64,000 nt of DNA. It comes from an uncultured Clostridia bacterium (GTDB lineage: Bacteria > Bacillota > Clostridia > Oscillospirales > Acutalibacteraceae). The stretch spans positions 61,651-125,650 of the forward strand of contig CANRHD010000003.1 in the NCBI GenBank assembly GCA_947630285.1, read 5' to 3'. Shown here one piece after another: positions 19,573 through 29,776 of the stretch (within the stretch, counting starts at the first letter, position 1; the number at the start of each line of letters is the position of its first letter). The notes beneath the pieces were generated by a model, which made no database searches, was not told the DNA's origin, and worked only from the letters and a program-made list of their open reading frames with translations. The translations under genes were made by a program, and so were the position numbers.

Positions 19573-20295
19573 ATGATATTTTTATATGTACTGTTAGGAA
19601 TAATTTTACTTTTTGTTCTCCTTTTAAGCGTTAAGCTGAGGATCGAAACAGAGTATATTGACTCGTTTAAGTTTAAAATCAGATGGTCGTTTTTCGGGAT
19701 TTCCGTTTATCCTCTTGATGAAAAAATCAAAAAGCTTCTCAACAGACCAAAAAAATCCGCCGAGGAGGATAAGACAGAACAGCCTGTAAAAAAGGCGGAA
19801 GATGAAAACATAAACAAAAAGAAAGAAAATCCCTTTAAGGTATTTTATAATAATCAGGGCTTCGACGGCGTTATTAAGCTTGTAAACGACAGCGCAGACG
19901 CTTTGGGAACTATGTTTTCAAGCTTTAAAAGGCATTTTATAATCGATGACCTGGAGATTTATGCGGTTGTTTCCAAAAATCACGATGCGGCCGCAACCGC
20001 AATAGAATACGGCAATGTTTGCAAGTCTCTTTTTCCTGCCTTGGGCTATATATGCTCAAGCGTAAAGGTGAAAAATTACAGCGTTAATGTTGAACCCGAT
20101 TTTATAGGTACATTCAGCTCGGCGCAGTTTGTTTTTAATTTCTCGTTCAGACCTATTTTCTATTTGAATGCGGTTATCGCAATGGCGGTTAAGCTATTAT
20201 TTAAAGTCGTTTTCAAGGTGTTGTTCTCAAAGCCTAAAAATGAAAGCGGCGATAATGTAGATATAAAAAATATTAAAGGCGGTGCTACACAATGA
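19573..20295 (+). CDS. DUF2953 family protein
   Basis: N-terminal TM, position between scpB and gerW/ytfJ as in other Clostridia. Confidence 0.7.
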   Translation: MIFLYVLLGIILLFVLLLSVKLRIETEYIDSFKFKIRWSFFGISVYPLDEKIKKLLNRPKKSAEEDKTEQPVKKAEDENINKKKENPFKVFYNNQGFDGVIKLVNDSADALGTMFSSFKRHFIIDDLEIYAVVSKNHDAAATAIEYGNVCKSLFPALGYICSSVKVKNYSVNVEPDFIGTFSSAQFVFNFSFRPIFYLNAVIAMAVKLLFKVVFKVLFSKPKNESGDNVDIKNIKGGATQ

Positions 20296-20762
20296 AAGAA
20301 CAGTCAGCAGCAGGAATTCTTGAATCCACTATTGAAAAGGTAAAGAACCTTGTAAATGTAAGCACAATCATCGGCGAACCTATGAAGGTTGACGAGTCGC
20401 TTACAATCATTCCCGTCTCAAAGGTTACATACGGCTTTGCTTCGGGCGGCTCTGATTTCCCCTCAAAAAACAATAAGGAGATCTTCGGCGGCGGAGGCGG
20501 AGCAGGCGTTACAATCACACCTGTTGCTTTCCTTGTAATCAGCGACGGCGAAGTTACTTTAAAGCACATTACCGCTTATGACAATGCGGCGGAAAGAGTC
20601 GTAAACCTTGTACCCGAAATGTTTGATAAGGTTACAAGCGTCGTAAACAAGGCTAAAAAAGAAAAGGAAAAGGCTGCCAAGCCGCAGGAACAGGAACAGG
20701 AACAGCTTCAAACCCCGACTGTTGTCGAAGCAGAAATTTCCGTTGACGCTTCTGCCGAATAA
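20292..20762 (+). CDS. gerW: Spore germination protein GerW/YtfJ family
   Basis: IIGEPMKVDESLTIIPVSKVTYGFASGGSDF...GGGGGAGVTITPVAFLVI. Confidence 0.9.
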   Translation: MKEQSAAGILESTIEKVKNLVNVSTIIGEPMKVDESLTIIPVSKVTYGFASGGSDFPSKNNKEIFGGGGGAGVTITPVAFLVISDGEVTLKHITAYDNAAERVVNLVPEMFDKVTSVVNKAKKEKEKAAKPQEQEQEQLQTPTVVEAEISVDASAE

Positions 20763-20823
20763 TCTAACCAAATTAAAATATTTTAAAAACCGCCTGCATA
20801 TTTTTAATAGGCAGGTGGTTGAT

Positions 20824-21984
20824 TTGTATAAAAAAATAATAAGCTTGTTTCTTGCTTTAATATTATTTGTGTCCGCAGGGACCGTTTCATACTCTGCGCC
20901 GCCCGTTACCGACAGCGCAAAGGCTTCAATATTGATGATAAAGGGCAGTAACGAGGTAATTTACGCCAAAAATCCCGATAAAAAGCTCTCAATGGCAAGC
21001 ACGACAAAAATAATGACCGCCGTTTTGACCATAGAAAACGGCAACCTTGACAGAGAAATTACCGTTACCGATAAAATGGTAAGGGTTGAGGGTACTTCGT
21101 CAGGCTTGCTTGCAGGCGATAAGATAGATGTAAAAACACTGCTTTACTGTATGATGCTTCAATCGGGAAACGATGCGGCTAATGTTGCGGCGTATGCCGT
21201 TAGCGGCTCTATTGAGAAATTTGTGGCCCTGATGAATAAAAAAGCCCGTGAAATAGGTATGAAAAACACGCATTTTGCAACTGCTTCGGGTCTTGATGCA
21301 GACGACCATTATTCAACTGCCTATGATATGGCGGTTTTGACCTCCTATGCTATGAACATACCGCTGTTTGCAGAAATAAGCTCAACCTATCAAAAGACTG
21401 TATGCTACGGCAATCCAAAATACAACCGCACTATTACAAACCACAATAAACTGCTTAAATCTTACGAGGGTATGATAGGCGTTAAAACCGGCTTTACAAA
21501 GAAGAGCGGCAGATGCCTTATCACGGCCGCAGAGAGGGACGGCCTTACGCTTATTTGCGTTACGCTTGATGATTGGAGCGATTGGACCGATCACGAAAAA
21601 CTGCTTGATTATGGCTTTAATGCGGTTAAAAAGACGGACTTAAAGCTCGATCTGAAATTAAAGGCCGATGTCGTGGGCTCAAAAAAACGGAGCGTCGATG
21701 TTAAAATGAAATATGTGCCGGAGTTTTTCATCCTTAACAAAAACCCTGAATACAGCAGTAAGGTTGAAATTCAGCACTTTTTGTACGCTCCTGTGAAAAA
21801 GGGCGAAACCGTGGGTAAGGTGTTGTTTTACAGCAAAAACGGCAGTGAAATTTCCTCTGTACCGCTTGTTTCATATGAAAATGCCGATTTATTTGTAAAA
21901 GCGGACAATACTAATAAGAACGACAGAAAATTCAGCTTGAAAAGATTATTTGATTTCTTCAAAGGAGAAAAAAATGCCGGATAA
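20824..21984 (+). CDS. D-alanyl-D-alanine carboxypeptidase (DacF/DacB-like, S11)
   Basis: Likely TTG start 20824; SMASTTKIMTAVL (SxxK), SGNDAANV (SxN), VKTGFTKKSG (KTG). Confidence 0.9.
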   Translation: MYKKIISLFLALILFVSAGTVSYSAPPVTDSAKASILMIKGSNEVIYAKNPDKKLSMASTTKIMTAVLTIENGNLDREITVTDKMVRVEGTSSGLLAGDKIDVKTLLYCMMLQSGNDAANVAAYAVSGSIEKFVALMNKKAREIGMKNTHFATASGLDADDHYSTAYDMAVLTSYAMNIPLFAEISSTYQKTVCYGNPKYNRTITNHNKLLKSYEGMIGVKTGFTKKSGRCLITAAERDGLTLICVTLDDWSDWTDHEKLLDYGFNAVKKTDLKLDLKLKADVVGSKKRSVDVKMKYVPEFFILNKNPEYSSKVEIQHFLYAPVKKGETVGKVLFYSKNGSEISSVPLVSYENADLFVKADNTNKNDRKFSLKRLFDFFKGEKNAG

Positions 21985-22711
21985 CAAAATAAGGCTTCAA
22001 AAATATTTAGCCGAGTGCGGAGTGGCTTCGCGCAGAAAATCGGAAGAATTAATTTCCGGCGGTAAGGTTAAGGTAAACGGAAAAACGGCCGTTATAGGCG
22101 ATAAGGTTGACCCCAAGAAGGATAGAGTCAGCGTTTTCGGCAAAAAGATAAAGTCGGTTGAAAAAACGGTTTATATTATGCTAAATAAGCCCAGGGGCTA
22201 TATCACCACCATGAAAGATGAACACGACCGCAAATGCGTAAGCGAGCTTGTTAAGGATATTGGCGTCAGGATATACCCCGTAGGACGGCTTGACAGAGAG
22301 TCCGAGGGCCTGCTGATAATGACAAACGACGGCGATTTTGCAAATTCTTTAACCCATCCGTCTAAGCATATACCGAAAACATACCGTGTGACGATAAGAC
22401 CCGGAATAACCAAACAGCAGTTAAAAAGCTTTTCCGAGGGAATAGAAATTGACGGAAAAACAACCTTGCCTGCGGATATAAAGGTAATTGAGGAACAGGA
22501 AAACAGAACCGTTGTTCAGGTTACAATATACGAGGGCAGAAACAGGCAGATAAGAAAGATGTTTGACTTTATGGGTATAGAGGTTGCACGCCTTAAAAGG
22601 GTAAAGGTCGGAAGCCTTAAATTGGGAATGTTAAAACAGGGAGATTACAGGGAGCTTACCCCGGAGGAGGTTGACTCCCTCGTAAATTTGGCAAAGGAAA
22701 GCCGGGAGTGA
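21974..22711 (+). CDS. rRNA pseudouridine synthase (RluB/RsuA family)
   Basis: AAAGGAG RBS before ATG 21974; S4 domain plus VGRLDRESEGLLIMTNDGDFAN. Confidence 0.9.
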   Translation: MPDNKIRLQKYLAECGVASRRKSEELISGGKVKVNGKTAVIGDKVDPKKDRVSVFGKKIKSVEKTVYIMLNKPRGYITTMKDEHDRKCVSELVKDIGVRIYPVGRLDRESEGLLIMTNDGDFANSLTHPSKHIPKTYRVTIRPGITKQQLKSFSEGIEIDGKTTLPADIKVIEEQENRTVVQVTIYEGRNRQIRKMFDFMGIEVARLKRVKVGSLKLGMLKQGDYRELTPEEVDSLVNLAKESRE

Positions 22712-22717
22712 AAAATT

Positions 22718-23116
22718 ATGATTTTTTATAAACCCATAAGCGATTTGGAGCAGTTAAAGAATATTTTTCCGGACAAGCGTTTTAAAGACGACTGCGTTTA
22801 CGGAGGTTACATCACCGAGGGCGCAGGTGAATTTTTCGGGAGAATTTTGGTTGAAATCAACGCCTACCGCTGCGAAATAATTGCAATAGAGACAAACGGC
22901 GATGAGCTTATGATAGAGGGGCTTATACGGGCGGCACTGACCTATGCCGGCAACCGTAACGCCTATATTGCAAGCTGTACGGCGCAGGAATACGACGGTG
23001 TTTTGACCATGCTCGGCTTTGAAAAGGAAAACGGCGTTTATACCGGGGAAATTCCCGAACTGCTTCAGGGTACTTGTTGCAAAACGAATAAATTTGACAT
23101 ATCACAGAAAAAATAG
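22718..23116 (+). CDS. Hypothetical GNAT-like protein
   Basis: ORF between rluB and yicC with good RBS; acetyltransferase-like pattern only. Confidence 0.45.
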   Translation: MIFYKPISDLEQLKNIFPDKRFKDDCVYGGYITEGAGEFFGRILVEINAYRCEIIAIETNGDELMIEGLIRAALTYAGNRNAYIASCTAQEYDGVLTMLGFEKENGVYTGEIPELLQGTCCKTNKFDISQKK

Positions 23117-23186
23117 TAAAATATTATGATAATATTATTTGTAATTAATATATAAACCGTTAGTCGGAAAGGCTGTGTAAATTTTA

Positions 23187-24065
23187 ATGATAAAGAGTAT
23201 GACCGGTTACGGCAGGGCGGAGGAGCTTGTTGACGGAATGTATATTTCCGTTGAGTTTAAAAGCGTAAACCACAGATATTTTGACTTTTCAGCAAGAGTG
23301 CCGAGGATTTACGGTTTCCTTGAGGAAAAGCTTAAAACCTTTGCAAACTCCTGCGTTTCAAGGGGCAAAATAGACTGCTTTGTGAGCGTCGAAAATTTAG
23401 AGGAAACAGACACGGAGATAATTGTAAACCATTCTTTGGCGGAAGGTTACATAAACGCTATAAAAGAGCTGTCCGAAAGGTTTTCTCTCGAAAACGACAT
23501 TACCGCATATACTCTGTCCCGTTTCCCCGATGTTCTCACTTTGCACAAGGCCGCCGACGACGAGGAAAAAATATGGCAGTCGGTCAAAGGCGTTGCGCAA
23601 AAGGCAATAGACCGTTTTATTTCAATGAGAGAAATCGAGGGCGAAAAGTTAAAAAACGATGTGCTTTCAAGAGCTGATTTTATCATAGAAAAAGTCGGTT
23701 TTATAGAAAAGCGTTCGCCCGAAACCGTCAAAGAGTACAACGAAAAGCTGAAATTCAGAATGAAAGAGCTTTTGGAGGATACCCTGGTTGACGAACAGCG
23801 CCTTTTAAACGAGGCCGCAATTTTTGCCGATAAAATTGCCGTAGCAGAGGAAACCGTCAGGTTGAGAAGCCATATTTCACAGCTTAGGGAGCTTGTAAAT
23901 TCCGATGAGGCTGTGGGCAGAAAGCTTGATTTCCTTGTTCAGGAGATAAACAGGGAGGCCAATACCATAGGCTCCAAGGCGCAGGATGTAGACATTGCAA
24001 AATGCGTTATCGCAATAAAGGCGGAAGTTGAAAAAATCAGGGAACAGATACAGAACATCGAATAA
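23187..24065 (+). CDS. YicC family endoribonuclease-like protein
   Basis: MIKSMTGYGRAE...VEFKSVNHRYFD; C-terminal FLVQEINREANTIGSKAQD. Confidence 0.95.
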   Translation: MIKSMTGYGRAEELVDGMYISVEFKSVNHRYFDFSARVPRIYGFLEEKLKTFANSCVSRGKIDCFVSVENLEETDTEIIVNHSLAEGYINAIKELSERFSLENDITAYTLSRFPDVLTLHKAADDEEKIWQSVKGVAQKAIDRFISMREIEGEKLKNDVLSRADFIIEKVGFIEKRSPETVKEYNEKLKFRMKELLEDTLVDEQRLLNEAAIFADKIAVAEETVRLRSHISQLRELVNSDEAVGRKLDFLVQEINREANTIGSKAQDVDIAKCVIAIKAEVEKIREQIQNIE

Positions 24066-24074
24066 GGGGTATAT

Positions 24075-24338
24075 ATGAAGCTTGTAAATATAGGTTTCGG
24101 CAATGCGGTAAACTGCGCAAGAATTCTCTCGGTGGTAAATCCCGATTCTGCGCCCGTAAAAAGGCTTGTGCAGGACGCAAAGGAGCAAAAACTGCTTATA
24201 GACGCAACCCAGGGCAGAAGAACGAGAGCAGTTATAATTATGGACAGCAATCACATTATTCTGTCCTATCTGCAAACAGAAAAAATAATGCAAAGGCTCA
24301 ATGAGGAGGCCAATTCCGAGGAGGGAACAAATGAATAG
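24075..24338 (+). CDS. remA: DUF370/RemA extracellular matrix regulator
   Basis: [28 protein letters not shown]...[11 protein letters not shown]. Confidence 0.95.
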   Translation: MKLVNIGFGNAVNCARILSVVNPDSAPVKRLVQDAKEQKLLIDATQGRRTRAVIIMDSNHIILSYLQTEKIMQRLNEEANSEEGTNE

Positions 24339-24888
24339 CAAAGGCAGACTGATTCTTTTTTCCGGTCCTTCGGGAGTAGGCAAGGACACCTTGCTTGAAC
24401 TGCTTTATAAAAAAAGACCCGATTTGGTTCACTCTGTTTCCGCAACCACAAGGAACAGGCGTGAAAACGAAATTCACGGTAAGGATTACTACTTTATCTC
24501 AAAAGAAGATTTTGAACTGATGATTCAGTCGGGCAACATATTGGAATACACCCAATACGGCGTAAATCTTTACGGCACGCCGAAAAGGCCTATCGACGAT
24601 TGGCTGGCAGAGGGCAAAACGATTATACTTAAAATTGAAGTCCACGGCGCAAAACAGATAAAAAAGCTTTACAAAAATGCGGTTTCTATTTTTATTCTTC
24701 CTCCTTCGATCGAGGTTTTGGAGCAACGGCTGAGAAAACGAGGCACGGAGAATGAGGCCGACCTTAAAAAGCGTATGGAAATTGCTCTGTCGGAAATAGA
24801 AAAAAGCAAAGATTACGATTATGTAATTTATAACGATAATCTTGAAACGGCAGTTGATGAGATTATTGGAATTTTAAATAAAAATTAA
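24331..24888 (+). CDS. gmk: Guanylate kinase
   Basis: [35 protein letters not shown]. Confidence 0.95.
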   Translation: MNSKGRLILFSGPSGVGKDTLLELLYKKRPDLVHSVSATTRNRRENEIHGKDYYFISKEDFELMIQSGNILEYTQYGVNLYGTPKRPIDDWLAEGKTIILKIEVHGAKQIKKLYKNAVSIFILPPSIEVLEQRLRKRGTENEADLKKRMEIALSEIEKSKDYDYVIYNDNLETAVDEIIGILNKN

Positions 24889-24906
24889 TTTAGAGAGGTA
24901 GTTAAA

Positions 24907-25119
24907 ATGAAATTTAATCCAAGTCTTCAGCATGTGTTAAAGGACCATTTAAGCCGTTATTCTCTTGTAATAGCCACAGCCAAGAGGGCAAGGGAAATTT
25001 CCGAAAGCGCAGAGGAGGAGGGCATTATCTTAACCGAAAAGCCCGTAAGCCTTGCGCTCCAGGAAATTGTAGACGAAAAGGTTAAGATAATCGAGCCTGA
25101 AGAAATCAGAAATATATAA
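24907..25119 (+). CDS. rpoZ: RNA polymerase omega subunit
   Basis: Short ORF directly after gmk with omega-like KRAREI and KPVSLALQEI. Confidence 0.85.
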   Translation: MKFNPSLQHVLKDHLSRYSLVIATAKRAREISESAEEEGIILTEKPVSLALQEIVDEKVKIIEPEEIRNI

Positions 25120-25152
25120 CTTATAGTTTAACTTAGTCGGGAGGTGCATAAT

Positions 25153-27615
25153 GTGTCCGAATTCATCGCTAAGGTGGCAGTGGAAAATACTGCTTACAGC
25201 TTTGATGATGCGTTTGATTATGCAATTCCCGATTTATTGTTTCCCAAAATAAAGGCCGGCGTCAGGGTGTTGGTTCCGTTCGGAAGCTCAAACAAAAAAA
25301 GGCAGGGCTTTGTTTTTGCCGTCAGGGAAAAAAACTGCGAAAAAAAGCTTAAAAGCATTTATTCCGTGCTTGACGAAAGTCCGCTTCTCAGCAACGAGCT
25401 TTTGCGCTTGGCCGTATATCTTAAAGAGCAGACCTTTTGCACTCTTTTTGACGCCTGCAAGGCTATGCTTCCCACGGGCTTGGGGCTTAAAGAGGTAAAA
25501 TCCTACATATTAAACCCAAGCGTAAGTCAGGGGCAGATAGAATCGCTTACTTCCCAGGAGCAGGAAGTTGTCAATTATTTAAAAGAAAAAAGCGTCTATG
25601 TCAAAGAGGAAAAAATTTTAAAGGATTTAGGATTTAACAAGGACTTTAACATCGTTTCAACGCTTTGCTCAAACGGGTATCTGCTAAGCAATTCAAATTT
25701 GGTTCGCAGAACCGGCGACGCCACGGTAAAGACGGTACGGCTTACGCAGTTTTATTTAAACTGTGATGAAAAGCCCAAGCTCACCGCAAAGCAAAAGGAA
25801 ATTGTGAACCTGTTGAGCGATATTTCATCGGCAAGCGTTAAGGAAATTTGCTATTTTACGGGTATAACGCCGGCTGTTATAACAACCTTGGCAAAGAAAG
25901 GAATAGTCGAGGTTTTTGAAAGCAAGCTTTACAGGAAGCCCAACAAAAGCGCTCAGACGGTACAGAGCAGAAAAGACATAGTTTTATCTTCCGAGCAGGG
26001 AAAAACATATGCCGATATTAAAAAGCAGTTAGTCTCTCAAAAAAGCAGTACGGCTTTGCTTTTCGGCGTAACGGGTTCCGGAAAAACTCAGGTCTTTCTA
26101 AAGCTTATTGACGACGCTGTAGATATGGGTAAATCCGTTATTATGATGGTTCCCGAAATATCGCTTACGCCGCAGATGCTTTCAATTTTTTACGAGCGCT
26201 ACGGCGATGAAGTAGCCGTGTTTCACAGCGGCCTTTCCATGGGAGAAAGAAAGGACGAGTGGCAAAAGGTTGTTGACGGCAAAGCCAAAATAGCGCTTGG
26301 CACACGCTCCGCCGTCTTTGCGCCTTTTAAAAATCTCGGGTTAATAGTTATAGACGAAGAGCAGGAGCAAACATATAAAAGCGAAATGACCCCGAGATAC
26401 AACGCCAAAAATGTTGCCGCCTTCAGAAGCAAATACAACGGTTCGCTGTTGCTTTTGTCCTCTGCGACGCCGTCGGTATCCACCTTCGCCTCTGCCGTTG
26501 ACGGAAAAATTTCTCTGCACAGGCTTGACAAGAGATACGGCAACGCCATTTTGCCCGAGGTTATAATGTCGGAGAGAAAATACGGTGCGGCAAATCAGTC
26601 GGGCAGTAATCTTTCACCCCTGCTTGAGGAGCTTATAAACGAAAACTTGGCAAAACAAAAGCAGACTATATTATTGCTCAACAGGCGCGGCTTCAACACC
26701 TTTGCCGTGTGCTCGGAGTGCGGAAAAATTAAGGTTTGCCCTAATTGCAGTATCTCAATGACATACCATTCAAAAAATAAAAGGCTTATGTGCCATTACT
26801 GCGGCTATTCCGAGCCGTTTACAAAGCTTTGCTCCGAATGTTCAAAGGAAAGCGTTGTATATTCCGGTTCGGGTACTCAAAGGCTCGAGGACGAATTATC
26901 CGAAAAGTTCCCAAACGCCCGTGTTTTGAGGCTTGATACGGATTCGGCCTCGTCGAGATTTTATTTTGAAAATTCGCTCAAAGATTTTTCCGAGGGAAAG
27001 TACGATATAATGCTCGGAACTCAAATGGTTGCAAAGGGGCTTGATTTCCCGAATGTTACCCTGGTAGGCGTTATCTCCATCGACCAGCAGTTGTTTAACG
27101 ACGATTACAAAAGCGCCGAGCGAGCTTTTGATTTAATAACGCAGGTTGTCGGCAGAGCCGGCAGAGGTGACGAAAAGGGCAAGGCGGTAATTCAGACCTC
27201 TTTCCCGGAAAATGAAATAATCAAGCTTGCGGCAAAGCAGGATTACGACTCTTTTTACAAGCTTGAAATTAAAATCAGAAAATCTTTGATTTATCCTCCG
27301 TACTGCGATTTTTGCTCGGTGGGCTTTCTCGGAGAAGATGAAATTCTTACACGCAATGCGGCAAAGTCCTTTTACGAAAGCGTCAAACAGCTTCATAAAA
27401 GCGAGTACGAGGATTTGGGCATAATACTGTTAAGTCCTCTGTCCCCGAGAATTTCAAAGGTTTCGGGCAAATTCAGATACAGGGTAATTATTAAATGCAA
27501 AAATACCGCAAGGCTCAGGGAGTTTATTTCAAGGCTTTTAAAGGATTTTTATAAAGATAAACGGTTTAAAAGCGTTACGGCTTTTGCGGATATTAATCCC
27601 GAAAATATGTTTTGA
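25153..27615 (+). CDS. priA: Primosomal protein N' (PriA helicase)
   Basis: GTG start 25153 after GGGAGG; GVTGSGKTQVF, DEEQEQTYKSE, zinc-binding CSECGKIKVCPNCS. Confidence 0.95.
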   Translation: MSEFIAKVAVENTAYSFDDAFDYAIPDLLFPKIKAGVRVLVPFGSSNKKRQGFVFAVREKNCEKKLKSIYSVLDESPLLSNELLRLAVYLKEQTFCTLFDACKAMLPTGLGLKEVKSYILNPSVSQGQIESLTSQEQEVVNYLKEKSVYVKEEKILKDLGFNKDFNIVSTLCSNGYLLSNSNLVRRTGDATVKTVRLTQFYLNCDEKPKLTAKQKEIVNLLSDISSASVKEICYFTGITPAVITTLAKKGIVEVFESKLYRKPNKSAQTVQSRKDIVLSSEQGKTYADIKKQLVSQKSSTALLFGVTGSGKTQVFLKLIDDAVDMGKSVIMMVPEISLTPQMLSIFYERYGDEVAVFHSGLSMGERKDEWQKVVDGKAKIALGTRSAVFAPFKNLGLIVIDEEQEQTYKSEMTPRYNAKNVAAFRSKYNGSLLLLSSATPSVSTFASAVDGKISLHRLDKRYGNAILPEVIMSERKYGAANQSGSNLSPLLEELINENLAKQKQTILLLNRRGFNTFAVCSECGKIKVCPNCSISMTYHSKNKRLMCHYCGYSEPFTKLCSECSKESVVYSGSGTQRLEDELSEKFPNARVLRLDTDSASSRFYFENSLKDFSEGKYDIMLGTQMVAKGLDFPNVTLVGVISIDQQLFNDDYKSAERAFDLITQVVGRAGRGDEKGKAVIQTSFPENEIIKLAAKQDYDSFYKLEIKIRKSLIYPPYCDFCSVGFLGEDEILTRNAAKSFYESVKQLHKSEYEDLGIILLSPLSPRISKVSGKFRYRVIIKCKNTARLREFISRLLKDFYKDKRFKSVTAFADINPENMF

Positions 27616-27625
27616 GGTGATTTAT

Positions 27626-28102
27626 ATGGCTATCAGAAATATAAGAGTAGATAACGACCCGATATTAAAAAAGGTGAGCAGGCCGGTAGAAAATTTTGAC
27701 GAACGCCTGTTTATTTTGCTTGACGATATGAAAGACACTCTCTATAAGGCGGACGGCTGCGGTCTTGCGGCGGTTCAGGTAGGCGTACTCAAAAGAGTGG
27801 TAATTGTCGATGTCGGCGAGGGGCTTATCGAATTAATAAACCCCGAAATAGTCGAAACATCGGGAGTACAGTACGAGGTGGAGGGCTGTCTTTCCCTGCC
27901 CGGAAGAAACGGGATAACCAAAAGACCCATGACGGTTAAGGTCAGGGCGCAGAACCGTGAGGGAAAATGGTGTCTTTATAAGGGCGAGGGCTTGAAAGCG
28001 AGGGCTTTTTGCCACGAAATAGACCATCTTGACGGGCATCTTTATACCGAGAGACTCGCTCCGCAGGAAGTTATTGACAGAATTAAAAAGGAAACGGATT
28101 GA
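27626..28102 (+). CDS. def: Peptide deformylase
   Basis: GCGLAAVQVG, EGCLSLPG, CHEIDHLDG. Confidence 0.95.
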   Translation: MAIRNIRVDNDPILKKVSRPVENFDERLFILLDDMKDTLYKADGCGLAAVQVGVLKRVVIVDVGEGLIELINPEIVETSGVQYEVEGCLSLPGRNGITKRPMTVKVRAQNREGKWCLYKGEGLKARAFCHEIDHLDGHLYTERLAPQEVIDRIKKETD

Positions 28103-28106
28103 TATA

Positions 28107-29033
28107 ATGAAAATTGTTTTTATGGGTACGCCGGAGTTTTCCGTGCCCTGTCTTGAAAGGCTTATTTCCGACGGCGAAGAGGTTGTCGGAGTGTTTACCC
28201 AGCCCGACAAGCCCAAGGGCAGGGGCTATTCTTTAAGCTTTTCGCCCGTTAAAGAATGTGCCTTAAAGCACAATATCCCTGTTTTTCAGCCTGCTTCTAT
28301 GAAAAACGGCGAGGCTCTTGAGATAATTAACAGGCTTTCTCCCGACCTTTCTGTAGTAATTGCATACGGCAAAATATTGCCCCGTGAAATTCTATATGCG
28401 CCAAAGTACAATTCGATTAATATACACGCTTCTCTTTTGCCTGCATACAGGGGCGCAGGCCCTATACAGTGGGCGGTGCTAAACGGAGAAACCAAAACGG
28501 GCGTAACCTCCATGCTTATGGATGAGGGCATAGATACCGGCGATATGCTTTTAAAAGAGGAAACAGAAATCGGTATAAATATGACTTCGGGAGAGCTTCA
28601 CGACAAATTGTCGCTTATCGGCGCCGAGGTAATGAGCAAAACCATATCGAAGCTTAAATCGGGCGAGCTTGAACCTGTAAAGCAAAACGAGACTTTTTCA
28701 AGCTATGCGCCGATGCTCACAAAAGAGCTTTGTCCCATTGATTTTACACGGCCTGCCCGTGAGGTTCACAATAAGATAAGAGGCTTGTCCCCGTGGCCCG
28801 TCGCCACAGCCGTTTTCAACGGAAAAAAAGTGAAAATCCATTCATCTGTTTTAAACGAAAATATCAGCGCAGGGGCAGGGGTTGTGGCAAAAGCTGACAA
28901 TGTTATAACCGTCGGCTGCGGTGATAATAGATGTATAGATATACTTGAATTACAGCTTGAGGGTAAAAAAAGAATGAGCGCCGCCGACTTTTTGCTCGGC
29001 CATAAGATTGAAAAAGGCGCATCTTTTGAATAG
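28107..29033 (+). CDS. fmt: Methionyl-tRNA formyltransferase
   Basis: MKIVFMGTPEFSVPCL; NIHASLLPAYRGAGPIQWAVLNGETKTGVTSM. Confidence 0.95.
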   Translation: MKIVFMGTPEFSVPCLERLISDGEEVVGVFTQPDKPKGRGYSLSFSPVKECALKHNIPVFQPASMKNGEALEIINRLSPDLSVVIAYGKILPREILYAPKYNSINIHASLLPAYRGAGPIQWAVLNGETKTGVTSMLMDEGIDTGDMLLKEETEIGINMTSGELHDKLSLIGAEVMSKTISKLKSGELEPVKQNETFSSYAPMLTKELCPIDFTRPAREVHNKIRGLSPWPVATAVFNGKKVKIHSSVLNENISAGAGVVAKADNVITVGCGDNRCIDILELQLEGKKRMSAADFLLGHKIEKGASFE

Positions 29034-29046
29034 GAGCGGATTAAAA

Positions 29047-29772
29047 TTGTTAAATGCTTTAAGTTTATATATTCAGTCAAATTCCTACGCTTTATATAAT
29101 TTATCTTACTTTGTCTTGGTTCTGCCTGTTGTTATTATTTCAATGATAGTCAGCAGACGGGTAAACTCCACCTTTAATAAGTATGACAGACAGTTAAGCT
29201 CAAGGCGCATAACGGGCGCTCAGGCGGCTCAAAATGTACTTAAAAGCTACGGCATTACAAATGTAGCCATAAATCAAATACAGGGTAAGCTGTCCGACCA
29301 TTACGACCCGACCACAAATACAATAAATCTCTCGGCAGAGGTATTTAACAGCACCTCGGTAGCGGCGATAGGCGTTGCCTGCCACGAGGCGGGTCATGCG
29401 GCTCAGCACGCCCAGGGCTACAAGCCCATAAAGGTCAGAAACGCTCTGCTTATGCCTGCGAGAATAGGCTCAAACGCCGCCATTCCGCTTGCTCTTTTGG
29501 GTCTGTTTTTGGGAATGGAGCTGCTTGTTGAAATAGGCATTTTCCTCTATGTGTTTATAATGCTGTTTCAGCTTGTAACCTTGCCCGTTGAATTTAACGC
29601 AAGCAACAGGGCTCTTGAAGTAATCGAGAGAACAGGTATGCTCTCAGACGATGAAATTAAGGGTTCAAAAAAGGTCTTGAAAGCGGCGGCGATGACTTAT
29701 GTTGCTTCCTTTGCGGTTTCCGCCGTAAACCTTTTAAGGCTTTTATTGATTTCAAAAAATAACAGAAGATAA
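29047..29772 (+). CDS. Zinc metallopeptidase, YugP-like
   Basis: TTG start 29047 after AGGAG; ACHEAGHAAQHAQGY motif with TM helices. Confidence 0.9.
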   Translation: MLNALSLYIQSNSYALYNLSYFVLVLPVVIISMIVSRRVNSTFNKYDRQLSSRRITGAQAAQNVLKSYGITNVAINQIQGKLSDHYDPTTNTINLSAEVFNSTSVAAIGVACHEAGHAAQHAQGYKPIKVRNALLMPARIGSNAAIPLALLGLFLGMELLVEIGIFLYVFIMLFQLVTLPVEFNASNRALEVIERTGMLSDDEIKGSKKVLKAAAMTYVASFAVSAVNLLRLLLISKNNRR

Positions 29773-29776
29773 AAAT

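Noticed and set aside
23877-24389. 170-aa minus-strand ORF across yicC/remA/gmk
   Set aside because: Overlaps three well-supported plus-strand genes; shadow ORF.
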